Shown here: positions 9,705-23,000 of the stretch, one piece after another | Layout of the letters: each line of letters begins with the position of its first letter | Numbering within the stretch: position 1 is the stretch's first letter | Assembly (NCBI RefSeq): GCF_019320115.1 | Contig: NC_089584.1 | Location: forward strand, 78,063,260-78,127,259 | From: Miscanthus floridulus | Lineage: Eukaryota; Streptophyta; Magnoliopsida; Poales; Poaceae | Direction of reading: 5' to 3' | DNA: 64,000 bases | Program-made: the position numbers and the translations under genes | The notes under the pieces: model-generated | Databases searched by the model: none | Told to the model about the DNA's origin: nothing | Seen by the model: only the letters and a program-made list of their open reading frames with translations

Positions 9705-9715
9705 TGGTGCGCCAA
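9705..9715 (+). other. W primer binding site
   Basis: TGGTGCGCCAA begins 2 nt after the LTR end. The TGGNGCGCCA pattern is common to grass gypsy elements. The exact tRNA was not determined. Confidence 0.55.
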
Positions 9716-9735
9716 GTAGCACTCTCGATTGATGA

Positions 9736-10500
9736 AGGAAGCGATGGCTCCTTGCACTATCGGTGAACTCGCTGGTGGAATGGCCCATGGTGGCCACATC
9801 TATCACAAAAACTATGAGTCCATCAACATCAAAGGGCCATCACCCGCATCCACCCATGGCTACGACCCAAACCTCTACCATGGAGATCTGGGACACGTAG
9901 CTCATAGCGGACACACTCTTGGAACTACCTCTGTGGTAGCATCCTAAAGTTCGCCTACCCAGAGGGGCTAGTACACTCGCCCACCATCGGCCGTGGCTAG
10001 GCCTCCCATTTGGGAAACCAAAGGACCATGGCTCGCAACAAACTCACCTAGGGAATTGTCTCAACTGGACATATCCTTTTGGGGAACCACGCGGTTAATT
10101 GCAACGAAGGGCCGACGCCCGCGTCCGACCTCAGTTGCGACTTGGACCTCTGTCCCATAGGTTTGGAACCCACGGTCCATGGCGGACACACTCTCTAAAC
10201 TACCCTTGAGGGTTGCATCCTGAAGTGCACCCATGAGAGGGGCCTAGTGCCCACTCTCATTACTGGCCATAGCTGAGACTTCCACCTGGGAAGCTAGATG
10301 GCCTTGGCTCATGGCGATCTCACCCAAGGAGTGCCCCGCGGTGGCCACATCCTCCTAGGGAACCATGAGATTGCTTGGACTGATGAGGCAACGCCCATCA
10401 TCCGCTCATACCCTGTTTGGACTCACCGCGTGGTAGAACTGGACCCTATGACAGAACCACGCCCTAGACAATGCCTCCGCTGTTAGTGGGATGCGACGAG
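9736..10500 (+). repeat. Degenerate tandem repeat, period about 280 bp, in the W leader
   Basis: Units begin near 9736, 10011 and 10290, aligned on the ATGGCT/TTGGCT at 9744, 10027 and 10304 (spacings 283 and 277). Shared landmarks are GGTGGCCACATC or its variants, a GGCGGACACACTC-like block and GAGGGGCTAGT. About 2.7 units are present. Short frames read through them contain GGxxHGGHI-like residues, but they are broken and match no known gag. Confidence 0.65.
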
Positions 10501-11170
10501 CCAGGGCACGCACAAGCAGTAGAATCAACCACCGTCGCACAATGGCATCATAGGTGATCGGGAAGCCAGCTGGTGCCATGCCACACAAGGCCAGGCCTAG
10601 AGCCTAGATTCGATCCTACGTAACAAAGAAGTCACATGACATGTTTCCGCAAATTGTCAGCCGTCACTCGGATGCATGTGCACCCGAGAAAGCTGGGCCC
10701 CCGAACACACCATGCATCGTAACGAGCAGATCGAACCACGATGCACTGAAAGCTAGCTCCCACAGTGATAGGCCATGATGGCTCCCCATCAAAAGTAGAA
10801 ACCACACCAAGAGACAGAGACATGACTGCAACGACATCATCGTGCCAGAAAGACTCGAGCTCAGGAATGCATAAGCGCTCTTGGCCAGAAGCTACAGCAA
10901 GGCAGACACGAAGAGGCCATCCTGGGGACTCATGGGCCCATCAAGGATATAGTGCGGGCAAGGAATGGCCTAAGGCTGCCCAAGGGGTTGATCCTTGCTA
11001 GCTACGATTGCTCAGAGCGGTAGAGAAGCGACCTCATCGGTTTGTGGCCTAGGGACCACAATAGCTCTAGCGCAAGCAAGTATTAGGGGGCTCACAGCAC
11101 CTCAAGCAGCAACTCCACCATGAATAGGTGCTCGAGGGCTCAATGCGCCAGGAGTTATGAAACCAGATCC
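10501..11170 (+). other. Remaining left internal DNA of W
   Basis: No domain recognised. Short open frames on both strands lack retrotransposon motifs. At about 11170 it passes into the 3' part of element Z without an identifiable 5' LTR or target duplication. Confidence 0.4.
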
Positions 11171-11546
11171 ACAACTAGACTTGAGTTTATTTTAACTAGA
11201 CCCTTGCTTCTAATGTTTATCTCACGGGGTATTATAGTTTTTGTGGATGTCTAGTTGCCAATGGTGCTATGGATGGTATATTTAGTGCACTTCGATTGGT
11301 ATCACGCTTCAAAGGTCCATCTCTTATACCTTAGCATCATTTGGTAGACATTACTCTCCCACAACTCAAATCCATGCATATGTGTAAGCTTTCAATCCAA
11401 ACTCTTAGCACATATGTAGGGGGAGGAAAAGCTACCAATGGGGGTTTATAAAACTTGTCCAAATCCTTTACACATGGTAAAAATACTAGGGCAAGTAACA
11501 TGGATTCAAATTTGAATTTATTTCATATCTTTGTGGAGGTTGTCAT

Positions 11547-11568
11547 CAATTATCAAAAAGAGAGAGAT
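11547..11568 (+). other. Z polypurine tract
   Basis: AAAAAGAGAGAGAT directly before the TGAAAG start of the LTR, the expected primer position for plus-strand synthesis. It confirms plus orientation. Confidence 0.6.
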
Positions 11569-12681
11569 TGAAAGCCTTAGTTTGATTTTGGCTAATTGAT
11601 GAAACCTATTTGGACTAATCCTTGCATCTAAGTATGTGACTAGATAGGATGGTCCAATCCAAGTGGAGGAGCTAGGTGGCACTCATGGATGGAGATGGCC
11701 ACATGAAATGAAGTCCATGTTGGTGGTGTGGACATGTGATGATGATCAAGCTCCAGGACTTAGAAAAAGAAAGAGAAAAACAAAATAGGCTCAAGGCAAA
11801 AGTGATATCCATAGGGACATTTTGTTTTCGGTGATCGAGACACTATAGAGAGTGTGATCACATTTAGGATAGATGGTCGTACTATTAAGAGGGGAGCTCT
11901 TATTGGATAACTCAATCATCTAGTGCCACTAGGTGTTGGAAAACATGCACATGCATTTTAGGCCTAGTGCACAATTGGTGAGAAGTGTTTAACCTTTGAA
12001 AAATGATTGTGAAAATGCTAACACACTTGCACGTGATGGTGAAACACTTGGAGTGTTAGCACATTTGCAAAGGTGGTGAGAAAGGTGTAGAAACAGAGGT
12101 GAAACTCGGCTTGGGTGCTGCCACAAGGGCACCGCCACCCCTTGTCCGGTGCACCCCCACCCTTGTGGTGGTGACCGGCTAGGAGGCCGAGAGCAGCGGG
12201 TTGCCCTGGGGGCACCGCCACCCTATCTGGTGGCATGTCCACCCCTAGGACGGTGCCCACCTAGACGTCGCTGAGAAGCAGCAGGTAAGCACAGGCACTG
12301 ATGCATCTAGTGTACACCGCCATGGTGAGGGCGGTGCACTGCTGCAAGGAGGGCGGTGCCACCGCCATATTTTTACAAAGACTGGGTGAACTAGAGGTTG
12401 TCACCGCCATAAAAATCCAGAGGCTGGGGTTTTTGGGTAGTTGGTCGGGTGGTCACCGCCACCCTGTCCGGTGCCCCAACAACTAGTTTTTAGCCATTGG
12501 AAAGTGACCATTTGGAGGGGCACCGCCATGTCCGGTGCCCTCATAGAAAGCTGCTATAAAGGGGTAATGACTCTATTTGCTTGTGGGCTTATAAATAGAG
12601 CTAGTGGCCGGCCTTGGCCACTCTCTTGGCACTTATAACAGCTGCATACAGCCTTTGAGAGCTAAGCACACCACTCCATAG
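11569..12681 (+). repeat. Z LTR, first part
   Basis: Opens TGAAAGCCTTAG and aligns with the A-family LTR but is clearly older and distinct. Between 12118 and 12550 it carries many CACCGCCACC / GGCGGTGCC motifs in both orientations. The LTR continues at 58829-59620, where it reads in the sense opposite to the A LTRs. Confidence 0.7.
12590..12597 (+). promoter_or_regulatory. TATA box in the Z LTR
   Basis: TATAAATA followed by GAGCTAGTGG, in the position corresponding to the promoter TATA of the A-family LTRs. The downstream LTR part is now 46 kb away, so this promoter can no longer drive its native transcript. Confidence 0.5.
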
Positions 12682-14599
12682 TGGCAAAACCGCCTGAAAT
12701 AACACACCTTCGGAGGCGCTCGTCTTCCACCAGACACTAAGCACCCTGAAAGCAAGCTACGCTGGGCGGGTTCCATCGAGCACACCCAAAGGGAGAGCCC
12801 GAATAATCCACATTTTTCCTACAGGATCCAATAATGAGAACAAGCTACAATACTTAGTCCATTTCATACATCCAGAGTTCTTAGAAATGTATTATTACAT
12901 TACCAAATTCAGAGTGCGGAATATTAAACAGCGGAATGAAAATAAACATCTATCGCTAATAAACAAGGATCCGTCTGTTCCCACTAGAAGAACCCTTTAC
13001 ACAACGGCTTCTCCTCAAGCAGTACCTGTAATAGGGGTAAATAAACCCTGAGTACACAATGTACTCGTAAGACTTATTTGACTGTTGAGAATAATTTCCC
13101 GACTCCAAGGGATATGCTAAGCTTTATGGTTTGCTGGGTTTCTTTTTGCAGAAAGCAGTACTAATAGTGAATCCTTATTTATGTTGTTATTAGCAGTCAT
13201 GATTGATCTATTTTCTAGCCTTTCTATATAAGCATATGTTCTACTTTCAAGCAAGGGTTGAGCAATCAGTTCTATTTCATCACCTTTCCTCTTTCAGTAC
13301 TTACTACGGTGCTAGACTATAGACAAGCCGTACCGGAATGCCAATAATTCGTGAATCAATGCCCCCCTCTGGGTACCTTGAAAACACACACCCCGCTTAT
13401 ACCCCAGGCACAAGCAGGACCAACCCATTACTCTCCTGTCATGGGGTTCAGGTCCCCATCCAAACTTGAACTCCAAGCCCCCACTCCTAAGTCCCGGACT
13501 TAGTACAGTGCTTAGACCACCACCATCCCCGCCTCCAATTAGTTGGTCCAGAAAGAGCTAGAACCCACGACAAGAGAGCAACATGCCTTTCTTATGCCCA
13601 TACCCAAGTATGTGCTCGAGATAATAAATCTATGACTTGCCTAGAACCCAATGCAATGGCCAGTCCTTAACCGACACAGACAGGGAAAAAGTATAACCAA
13701 GCTATGCCCTGTTGGCCGCAGGACACAACCTCTTACACCCACCAATACCCAAACCATATCCCTGCCCGGTCTCCATTTTTCCTTTCCACCATTTTATCAT
13801 GAGTGATCATAATTTTCACCTATTGTGAGTAATGGCAGGTTACTCATGCTACCGATACCCTCAGCATAGCAGCTACTCGACCTACACTAGTAGGACTCAG
13901 GTAAGTATATCTATGCATGTAGTTTTCATAAAATGTCTGTAATGTAAATACACATCACATATATATAATCCATGATCATTCAAAAATAGGGGTTATGCAC
14001 CGGGGCTTGCCTTGGGCAGGCGATGTGTCAATAGAGTCAGCAACGAATGACTCTGGGCTTCCTTCTATATGAGAATCTCCTCCTCATACTCCTCAATGAT
14101 CTCCTTAAACTCCTGTTCACCCGTAGGCATGAACTCTACCAACTCGTTATCTACACACATGAAACGATGATGTAACACTTAGTAATACGGCAACAACAAC
14201 TCTTCAAATAAAATACATCTGTCAAGCTATAAGCTAGTTCTACCGACTAAGGTGCTAAGTTACCTATTGTTACCACTTACAAGTATGAAACATGGGTGTT
14301 TACACCAAAATTTGGGGGAAGGATGCGAGAACTCAAAGGCTTCCAAGATTTTGTCAATCAAGGAATCGATTACATAAGGATCGATGTCAGCTGATTCAGA
14401 CGCGACACTAGAATCGGCTCTCTTAAATAAAGTCGGCAAATAACAATGATGAACTACGGTTGGCATCAGAGAACTACATATCAGACTCTATAAAAAGGGA
14501 AAGATTAGGGTCCAAGTTATCTTAAGATAGGAATGTTTTCTTCTATACCAAAGATTGTAATGAGTCGTACTCGAGTAGGATTCATGTTTAGACTCTGGG

Positions 14600-14607
14600 T
14601 ATAAATA
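14600..14607 (+). promoter_or_regulatory. TATA box in the X 5' LTR
   Basis: TATAAATA, about 300 bp into the LTR, conserved unchanged in the 3' LTRs of both copies (near 25116 and 52644). It predicts a short U3 and a long R-U5 of about 1.6 kb. Confidence 0.6.
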
Positions 14608-14730
14608 TTGGACCCTAGCTATTGTAAAGGACACACAATCAATCAAATACAAGTTATTTACTTTTTTTGGCTCTGGCCACCCCTTAGGAGTAGGAGTAGA
14701 GTAGATCTCGGCGAGTTCTTCAGCGAGCAG

Positions 14731-15719
14731 GGCTACATCGGTCCGGCCGACCTCTGGCTTATCTGTAAGTACCATCATGGCTTATACTTCTATTCGTATG
14801 GTTACATCGATCCGGTCGACCTCCACTGCGACTCTGGTATAAGCTAGTTATCAACTTTTGTCTAGTTTAAGTACGATTGCATCGATCCGGTTGACCTCCA
14901 CTGCTCGAACTAGATTAAGGTCAAGTTATCGGCTCTATCTAAGGGTGGCATCCTTTGGGTAGATTCAATAAGTTACCGATCTTGCTGATATTTTTATTGT
15001 TATTAGTTTACGACAACATCAATTTGCTCGGTCGAGATTTAATTAGATCGGCACCATATCCTTTAGATCCATCGTTCGCTTGTTACAACACGATATCATC
15101 TACCTTGAACGATGGTTTATGTTTTATTGGCTGTTTTACTTCGATCTTGATTGTGTATAGTACGCGGTTAAGGCATGCATAATCTTGAAGAGATTTGCTG
15201 GCTAGTTGAATCTAGTTTACGATTCACCATTATGGCTACAATGATCCGATCGATCCCCACTGATGGCACTGTAGATTGGAGGATGCTAGTTAGTAGATTT
15301 GTTCCTGGTTAGGCGTGACCTTAGCTGTTTGCTATGCCTGCATCGGCTAAATTGCCGATTGCCTGTGCGTTAACACCTATGGTGTGCGTCCATGATTCTA
15401 TTAAGCATGAATAGATCTGTGTGCTTTGAGGGCTTGATTCCTCGTCTTTTTCACGGCTACATCGATCCGGTCAAACCCCACTATTAGGCATAGCGGGTTG
15501 AGTCTAAGGAGTCCATGGGTTTGTTCATGTGAAATAGTCGATTATTCACACGATGTAGTCCTTCTCACCTAGATCGGCTATTTTAGTCGATTCATCCGAG
15601 CCTTCACGTATAGCATGTCTTTCGAAAAGCCTATCGAAGTACGGATGTGTTTGTGGATTCTTTGGTTTTAGTTTGTTATTATCATCATAGCTGCCATCGA
15701 TCCAGTTGAACCTCACTGT
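14731..15719 (+). repeat. Six dispersed copies of an ~25-bp motif in the X LTR
   Basis: A motif close to CATCGATCCGGTCGACCTCC followed by ACTG occurs at about 14731, 14801, 14876, 15234, 15455 and 15690, all in the same orientation. It contains the palindromes ATCGAT and GTCGAC. The copies lie downstream of the predicted transcription start and recur in the 3' LTRs (for example 25321, 25386, 52852, 52918, 55250). Confidence 0.75.
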
Positions 15720-16218
15720 TGGTGGTAACAGATTAGATTCAGAGCATTTGTAGGTCCATTCATATCAGATAGTCAATTCATTCGTGTGCTATATCTTTTC
15801 CTGATTAGATTCATCGGCTTAATGGTTTACACTAGCAATATCTATCTAGCCGATGATCCTATTTACATATATGTGTACTATACCTGTCAATACGAAATTA
15901 ATTCCTTCTCATAAGCTTTATAGTCCGTAATAGCTGATTTCTGTGCGGATCAGCTATTTAGTCACCTTTCGCATTTGGATGCTCCCGAAGCGGCACACTT
16001 GGAACTGTCTTGGCATAGACTGGCATGTTCCACCTTAAATTACTGATAAACTTTCTCTCCTTGTCAATTACTGGGTCAAATTGACTAGCACGTCTTAGGA
16101 GAAGTATGCAGGATCGATCATCCCTATATTGAAGCCAGGCGGATCTCTAGCTCCATTGAGTAGATCCTTCTGGCTTGCTCGTGTGCCTCGGCACGAGACA
16201 AATTTTCATGCCGACACG

Positions 16219-16240
16219 CGTTCTGGCACGCCTGGTGGGA
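16219..16240 (+). other. X primer binding region
   Basis: The sequence just inside the 5' LTR, TTCTGGCACGCCTGGTGGGA, has the TGGCACGCC(Y)GGTGGGAC form usual for PBSs of grass Tat-type gypsy elements. The tRNA was not assigned. Confidence 0.5.
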
Positions 16241-16253
16241 CCCCACAATCGTC

Positions 16254-19200
16254 ATGGTGGCTTACAACAACAATGATATCCTTATGGTACCTTATGAAGA
16301 CCTACCTAATGGAGATAAAGATGTCATCAGCAAAGCTATAGAAGAATTTCAAAACAAGTGCTTGTTGTCCTACACAAAAACACATGACAATACAATTTTT
16401 CAGAAATATCCGCTACCAAGAGTTCTATTACATGGGCAGACAGATGCAGATGAAGTAGAAGACAGGCGTTTCTTCGTGGAAGCTGTAAATAAATATGTTC
16501 ATGATGCCATATCAAACCATAATAAAATCTTCTTGAACACATTCCACACCACTATGAAAGAGGTGTTTCATGGGTTTCTAGTTGATCAGGTTGGACTGGC
16601 TTATTACAACATTCCACATCCGTTGACCCAAGGAACTAATCAAACCGGTACTAGCCATCAAGAAGCAGCACTAGCTGGTAATGATGATGTCTAGGTGGTT
16701 CAGAGCTCATTTGAGCAAGCTCAAGGTGCTACTACGAATCAGATACAGTATAACCCTGGCTTGTTAGTGCAGCATGTGCAACAGCCGACAAGGCAAGGTC
16801 AAAACCAGATGATTAATTTTTGGCACATCAGGCCACATACCATCATCGGCTCAAAAAATAGCACCATCAATTCAAAGGATCCATAGAGAGATATAGATCC
16901 TAATGTCTATAACTAGAGACTTCAAGCAGCAAACCAACAGAGGACTCAGCAGATAGAGATTCTACAAGGATATCATTATGGCATAGATTACAATACCCTT
17001 CACATGATTCCAAATCCAGGGTACCAAGATACCCGAAATTTTAATCCACAAATGGGTTAGTAGGTGTAGAGAAATCCAAATTCAAATGCTGATGAGTTGT
17101 TGCTGAGGGTGACCGAGATGATGAAGAATCAGTTTGGTCTAAAGCCAAAAGGGCTGACCTTCTCGTACAAATGTCCATATCCAGAATAGTATAATTTGGT
17201 CGCTCTTCCTACAAATTACAGGCTCCCAGAGTTTGCTAAGTTCACTGGCCAAGATAGCATAAGCACAATAGAATATGTCAGTCAATATCTTATACAGTTG
17301 GGCAAAGCATCCGTTGAAGAGGCCCATCAAGTTCGTTTCTTCTCCCTATCACTGTCAGGGCTAGCCTTCACTTGGTTTTCATCACTGCCAGTCAACTCCA
17401 TTGCCAATTGGAATTTTATACATATTTTTATACTTAGACTGGAGAAAAGAAGATTACCAATTTTACAACTATAAGGTAAAAAACTAATGAATCAGGTACT
17501 GAGTTTCTTTAGAGGTTCCGAGAGACTAGAAATTTGTGCTTCTCATTAAACTTGGCTGATGATCAGCTAGCTGCTTTGGCCATTCAAGGAATGTTGCCAA
17601 CATAGAGAGAAAAGCTGATGGGACAAGAGTTTGACAACTTAGGTCAATTGGCTCAATGAGTGGCAGCGCTCAATAGCCAGTTCTAGAATATGCGCAGAGA
17701 TACCCAATTCCAGAAAAGTACCACAATGACTAAAGCTTATAATCCATATTCAATTGATGATAGCTATGAGGACGATGAAGAAGAAGAGGTTGCTGCGGCT
17801 GAATGGAATTGGGGCAAAAAGACAGTAATGTGCCAAATCCTTGGGGAAGAGGAGTTGAGGAGAGCTATGACTTTGACGTCACAAAAATCAGACAAGCTCT
17901 TCTATTTCTTGCTCGAGAAGGGATAGATCAAGTTGCCCGATAATCATGTTATATTGCCCACTGATCAGTTGAAAAATAAGAAGTTCTGCAAGTTTTACAA
18001 TGCTACATCTCATTCTACTAATGAATGCAGAGTTTTCTAGAAGCATATACAGAGGGCTATTCAACAAGGAAGGCTTAAATTCGATACGCCTCGGAAGATG
18101 AAAATTGATGATAATCCTTTCCAAGGAGATCAGAACATGGTTGATGCTAAGCTGCTCAAAGGAAAGACTAAGGTCCTAACATCAACCAAATCAAGTGAAA
18201 CTAGAACAATCGATCCCAAGATGCAAATATCGGCTGATAAATACGGAGAAATTAAAAGACGTCACGACAAGCAAAAGAGTCGATATGAGCAGGGAGAAAT
18301 GTCAAAAGATAGGGCGATAAAGCCATGGGTTACATCTTGAATTTTGTTGAATAAATGGCAGCGGCAGAAGGAAAAGGATTATCAGCGTTGGTTAGAAGAG
18401 CAAGAATACCATCGTCAATAGGAAAAGGAGAGGTATGAAAGAAAGCAAGTTGAATGACATTGGAATTGTCCTTTCTTCAGACATTGCTGGAACAAAGGTT
18501 TGAAATTGCCTACCAAAAATAACTGTCCAGAGTGTAGTGAACAATATTGGAAGTTTAGGCAATCTCAAGCCAACCGCTGGTCTATCCATGCTCAAGATGC
18601 GTATCATCATAATAATATGGATCGGCGCTTAAAAATGGAAGTGTTCATGATCGGCTTAGAAAATGAGTTGTTGATCAAAACTGAGCTGATTATGAAAGTA
18701 ATGAAGAAGGATGTGTTTGGCAGGAAGGCCAATGGTGTCCAAAAGGTTTGACAAGAAGCCCGAAGAGAAGGGTGCAACACCTAAGGAATAGAGAGTTGGA
18801 ACAGGCTCAGGCATTCGGTAAACCTCAAGTATGGCGTGCTAAGCAAACAGTCGATAGAAGGCAACCATCGGCTAATATTCATATGGCTTTTCTGTTGCCA
18901 TTAGAATTTAGAGATCCAGCAGATCAAGAAGTTTACTCAGATTTTGATGAATCAGAGTATGAGGAGATAGTTGTTAAGTTGATGATTATACAACAAGCTA
19001 TATTAGATAAACCAGTCAAGCATCGGCACTTAAAGCTTTATATGTAAAAGGTTTTATTGATGGGAAGCTGATGAACAAGATGTTGGTGGATGGAGGTGCT
19101 TCTGTCAATCTTATGCCTTACACCACTTTTTGTAAGCTTGGCAAGGGACGAGGATATCTGATTGAGATCAACATGATGATTAAGGACTTTAGGGGTAATG

Positions 19201-19560
19201 CGTCTAAGATCCGGGGGGCAATGAACATTGAACTAACAATCAGGAGTAAGACTCTGCTCACCGCGTTCTTCGTCATCGATGGAAAAGGGTCATACAGTTT
19301 ACTCCTTGGTCATGATTGGATTCATGCAAACTATTGTGTGCCATCGACCATGCATTAGTGTTTGATTCAATGGCATGGAGATGGTGTCGAGTTGGTTCGC
19401 GGTGATGAGTCTGTGAGTATCGCAACAACCAATCCAGTGTATTGGGAGTTAGAAGACTTTGAGTGTTTTCTAGCAAACGATGGGAAGGAGGCTTCATTAA
19501 AATCAGTAATGAAGGCCAACAGCTGATCCAAGCAATCAGCTGTGAGAGTTTGTTTTAATG
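16254..19560 (+). pseudogene. X gag-protease, multiply broken
   Basis: Gag polyprotein and aspartic protease of a Tat-like element. The first frame (16254-16694) starts MVAYNNNDILMVPYEDL and ends in a TAG. The capsid segment at 17196-17474 includes LSGLAFTWFSSLPVNSI, the conserved gag core. A CKFYNATSHSTNECRVF block lies near 17975 and a CPFFRHCWNKGLKLPTKNN block near 18467, two Cys/His blocks typical of this lineage. Protease at 19071-19358 has VDGGASVNLMP, with the catalytic Asp present, and LLLGHDWIHANY. At least six in-frame stops or frame changes separate these pieces. The downstream linker WELEDFECF and the start of the RT-proximal region survive to about 19560, but no RT motif follows. 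No functional product is possible. Confidence 0.8.
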
Positions 19561-20038
19561 AATAATCATGGCTTCACATCAGCCGTTGGATTAAGGGAAG
19601 TAAGCATTAGACCTGGAGATACAGGCCGATGTATGTGAGTGCTAAGTCGAATCCTAAGTGTAAGTCACATTTGATAGATCTATTAAAGGGAGTTTTGTTT
19701 CGCTTAATAAGATGCTTGGCCTGGATCGATCGATCATTCAACCTCTGGTCTAAAAAGTTCTAGTGCAACCTATCAATAGTGATTGATGGAAAAATATTTG
19801 AAGGGATACTACCCCAGTAGCCAATTTGTTTAGTCATTAGCTCTAATAGTTGGTACCAGGAGGATATCGCCTCTAGTTAAAAAAATAAGCCTGAAGATGT
19901 AAAAGCCGATACGATATGTATCGCCTCCAGAGCAAAAAACAAAAACAAAGACAGTCATGACATATACAAGGACATTGCACAGAGACACGTTCATGGAAGA
20001 GCAAGAGACTTTGTTCATTAATTCACCCTAAGTACAAA
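19561..20038 (+). pseudogene. Remnant between X protease and missing RT
   Basis: A frame with LIDLLKGVLF and CLAWIDRSF (best seen in copy 2, 47050-47526) resembles the short region just before RT in Tat elements (normally a CFAW-containing block). The sequence then ends at the antisense gene, so RT, RNase H and integrase were lost here. The same structure in both copies dates the loss before the duplication. Confidence 0.5.
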
Positions 20039-23000
20039 CTAATCAAAGACCTTGTTCACCACATTCTGAGCAGACATGATGTCCATAATGGCCTCAGCCA
20101 CAGTGACAAACTCTTCGAGCAGATCCTCATGCTCCTCAGGGCTATCGACCATCAAGAAACTAGTCTCCATGGTGTGGAGCTTATACCCGGTCTGGAGTTG
20201 TGCCATGCTCAGCGCCACTGACGTGCCATGACGAACGTCATGGAGGGTGATCTCCTGAACGTGGGTCAGAATGTCATGGAGGTGAGCGTTGATGAGGGGG
20301 CCCCTAGCGTTAACAATATCCGTGGCCACATTCACTTCTAGTTGGAGGGACTCCAACTGCACTATTAGGGCTGACGATCATAGAAAATAGAAGAACTATC
20401 AAGATAAAGACAGTGGAAATTAGAATAGAGGTGTTCCTGAAGTTCATCTTACCCACCACCATGGTGTTAGACTCGGCCAGCTGCACTCGAATGGCACTGG
20501 CCTCCTCCTTGGCCGCATGAAGGGTAGCCTAAGAGACCCTGAGGTGGATCTCGAGCTAGCCATTTTCCTGAGCCGCCCTCCACTCTTGGAGAAAACATTG
20601 GGCGTCGTCGCCGTTGTAGGAGTCAGAAGAATTCAACGACGAGGCCGGCGCAGAAGATGCAGCATCAGAGGGCTCATCAGCCCTAGGGAGAGGACAAAGA
20701 CTGTCATTCAAAACAAATCTATAGACAAATTAGAATAGTTTATCGTCACCAACAGAAGATATCAATCTCACCTCATGCATCGTAGGCGCTGGTTCACCGG
20801 CATGGCTTCCTCCGGAATCTCCTCCGCCGCATGTTTACCACGGTTGTCCTCACCGGCCATAGGGTTTGTTTGGGTCTATGAGAAGAGAGGAGAAAGCTGC
20901 TACAGAGTCTATGAGGGTGGAGAGGTGCAAAGGAACAGGAGCGGTTACAAGTGTAGATGTGTTCGAGGTTGGAGCCCTCGGCTGGTATTTGAAGCCACAG
21001 AGTGAGGAGGTGAATGCCTTAGGACATGCAAAAGTCAACCACAATTAATAGAAGGTGAAGCACCACCTCACTAATACTGAAGAGAATAAAGCACTGGGTG
21101 AATAAGGACATAAGATCGAGGGGTTCTCTTAATAATAAGGGCCATGTTTTCAGACTTAATTGGATTAAGGTTGGAAGTCTAGAATCGGCTATTTTCAAAT
21201 CGGCTCTTTAGCCAAAAGCAAGAAGTACAATTAGGCGACAAAAAGTATGGTTACCCTTGGTTCTACACAAGATATATGATACATGAATTACAAGTCTAGA
21301 ACATCCTAGATTGCTTTCAACACTTCTAGCCAGATAGCATCCACTTCTGTGATTTGTTGCTTATCTTCTTCGGCTGATCTAGGAATGCTCTCGAGGCTAC
21401 TTTGGATGGCTCTGCCTTCTCTAACTTTGGCCAATAGTTTCTATTTCTTTTGTTGAATGGCATTGGGTATTTGAGCCAGGGTGGACTTATAACAATCAAT
21501 GGCAGCCTTCATGTTTTCCAGCAACTTCTCAAGTTATGCATGCCTGACCTACAGTTGAGATGACTCTGGGTCGATGCTGAGGGAGGAATTCTTCAAATGA
21601 TCAATTAACTATGTTAGCTCTTTGACCTCTTGCCTGCTGGAGTTCCCCTTGGCCAATAAAGTTTCACGATCGAACAAATTCCTCTGAGCCTATTTCACCT
21701 TCAGGACCTAATCTTCAAAAATAGATAAAGGAGACAAGACTCTAGAGAGAGCTGGGGATGGATTACCCTTAATGGCCAAGAAGACTCTATGCATTGAATC
21801 AGTGTCTTGGACCAAATTGGCTATATTCTTCTCAAACATTGACAAAACATCTTTTAGCTGATTTCTGGTCTCTTCTGACAAAACTTCCTTGGAGGAGGTG
21901 GCTGATGATCTAATTTCATCCTCATCAAGATACTCCTCAAGATTGAAAGAATACCTAAGAGCTAGAAGATTGAGTGTCTGTGTATAAGAAAAATCTTGTT
22001 TAGAAGGTTTGAATCAGTTTATAGCAAGATGGATGGTGAAAAAGATACAATACCTTCTCTGTAGTAGCCTCTGTCTGAAGAGGAGGAATAGCTAATGATA
22101 CACCAATAATATCTGGTTGAATCAACTCTAAGCTCTCAACATTGACATCTGCAAACATCAAGGAAGATTCTTAGCTCATGTTTTTGCAGAAAAAATAAAT
22201 TGAACATATAACTTCCTTACCATCAGTTGTATGCCGAACTAGGGAATCGACAATATGAGTGTCGACAGAAAAAGGAGCACCCTTAACACCGATAGGATCA
22301 TTAAGTGGACTGTCGGGCTCCTACTCTTGCATATGTGTTTCCTCAGGAAGTATCTGGCATGGTAAGAAGTTAGATGAAGGATGAAAAAAAACTGAGTAAA
22401 TCAAGAAGTTAAAGAAAATATTCTGATGAACGTCAAGGATAAAACTCATGATTTCTGCTATTGTGGAAGCTTCGGTTATTTCAACCAAAATCGGATCCTT
22501 TTGAGGATCAGCCGATAGGGGTTTAGCTGGTGCTGAATCAAATGCTTGGGATAGCAGTGCCGTACCTAGAGCAGATTAGGGCGCAATATTCGACAACTAT
22601 GAAGGAACAAGATTAGAAGTTGAATATCGGTTCACGAAGAATATGGATTGTTTACTTGAGCAGCTGATGGTCTCATCCTACGGAGTCTTTTTATATGTTA
22701 CGATGGTAGGGGCAGCATGAGTTTTCATCAATTTCTTCAATGAAGGTGCGGTTGATCCTATTCTTGAAACTAGGCATGGTGGCTAATAATCTATAGGATG
22801 CCCTTTCCTATCCAAGTTTGGAGGATTGAATTCAGTATCCTAAAAGGGTCAATTATAACAGTTGGTAGAGGAATCCATCGAGTAATTTCTCTAAAAAGGG
22901 GATGAAAAGTTACCTCATTGTCAGAAGCGAATTCCCCATCTAGAGCTATGCACAAAGGGTGGACAGAAAAGATGGGAGCACCATTCTTGCCACCAGGAGT

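Larger units (their letters stand above)
14297..16216 (+). repeat. X 5' LTR
   Basis: 1920 bp, TGTTTACACCAAAATTTG to CATGCCGACA. It differs by about 5% (by eye) from the 3' LTR pieces at 24813 and 52341. It is uninterrupted here and so shows the empty site of the A-family LTR insertion: TCGAGATTTAATTAGATCGG near 15026. Confidence 0.85.
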
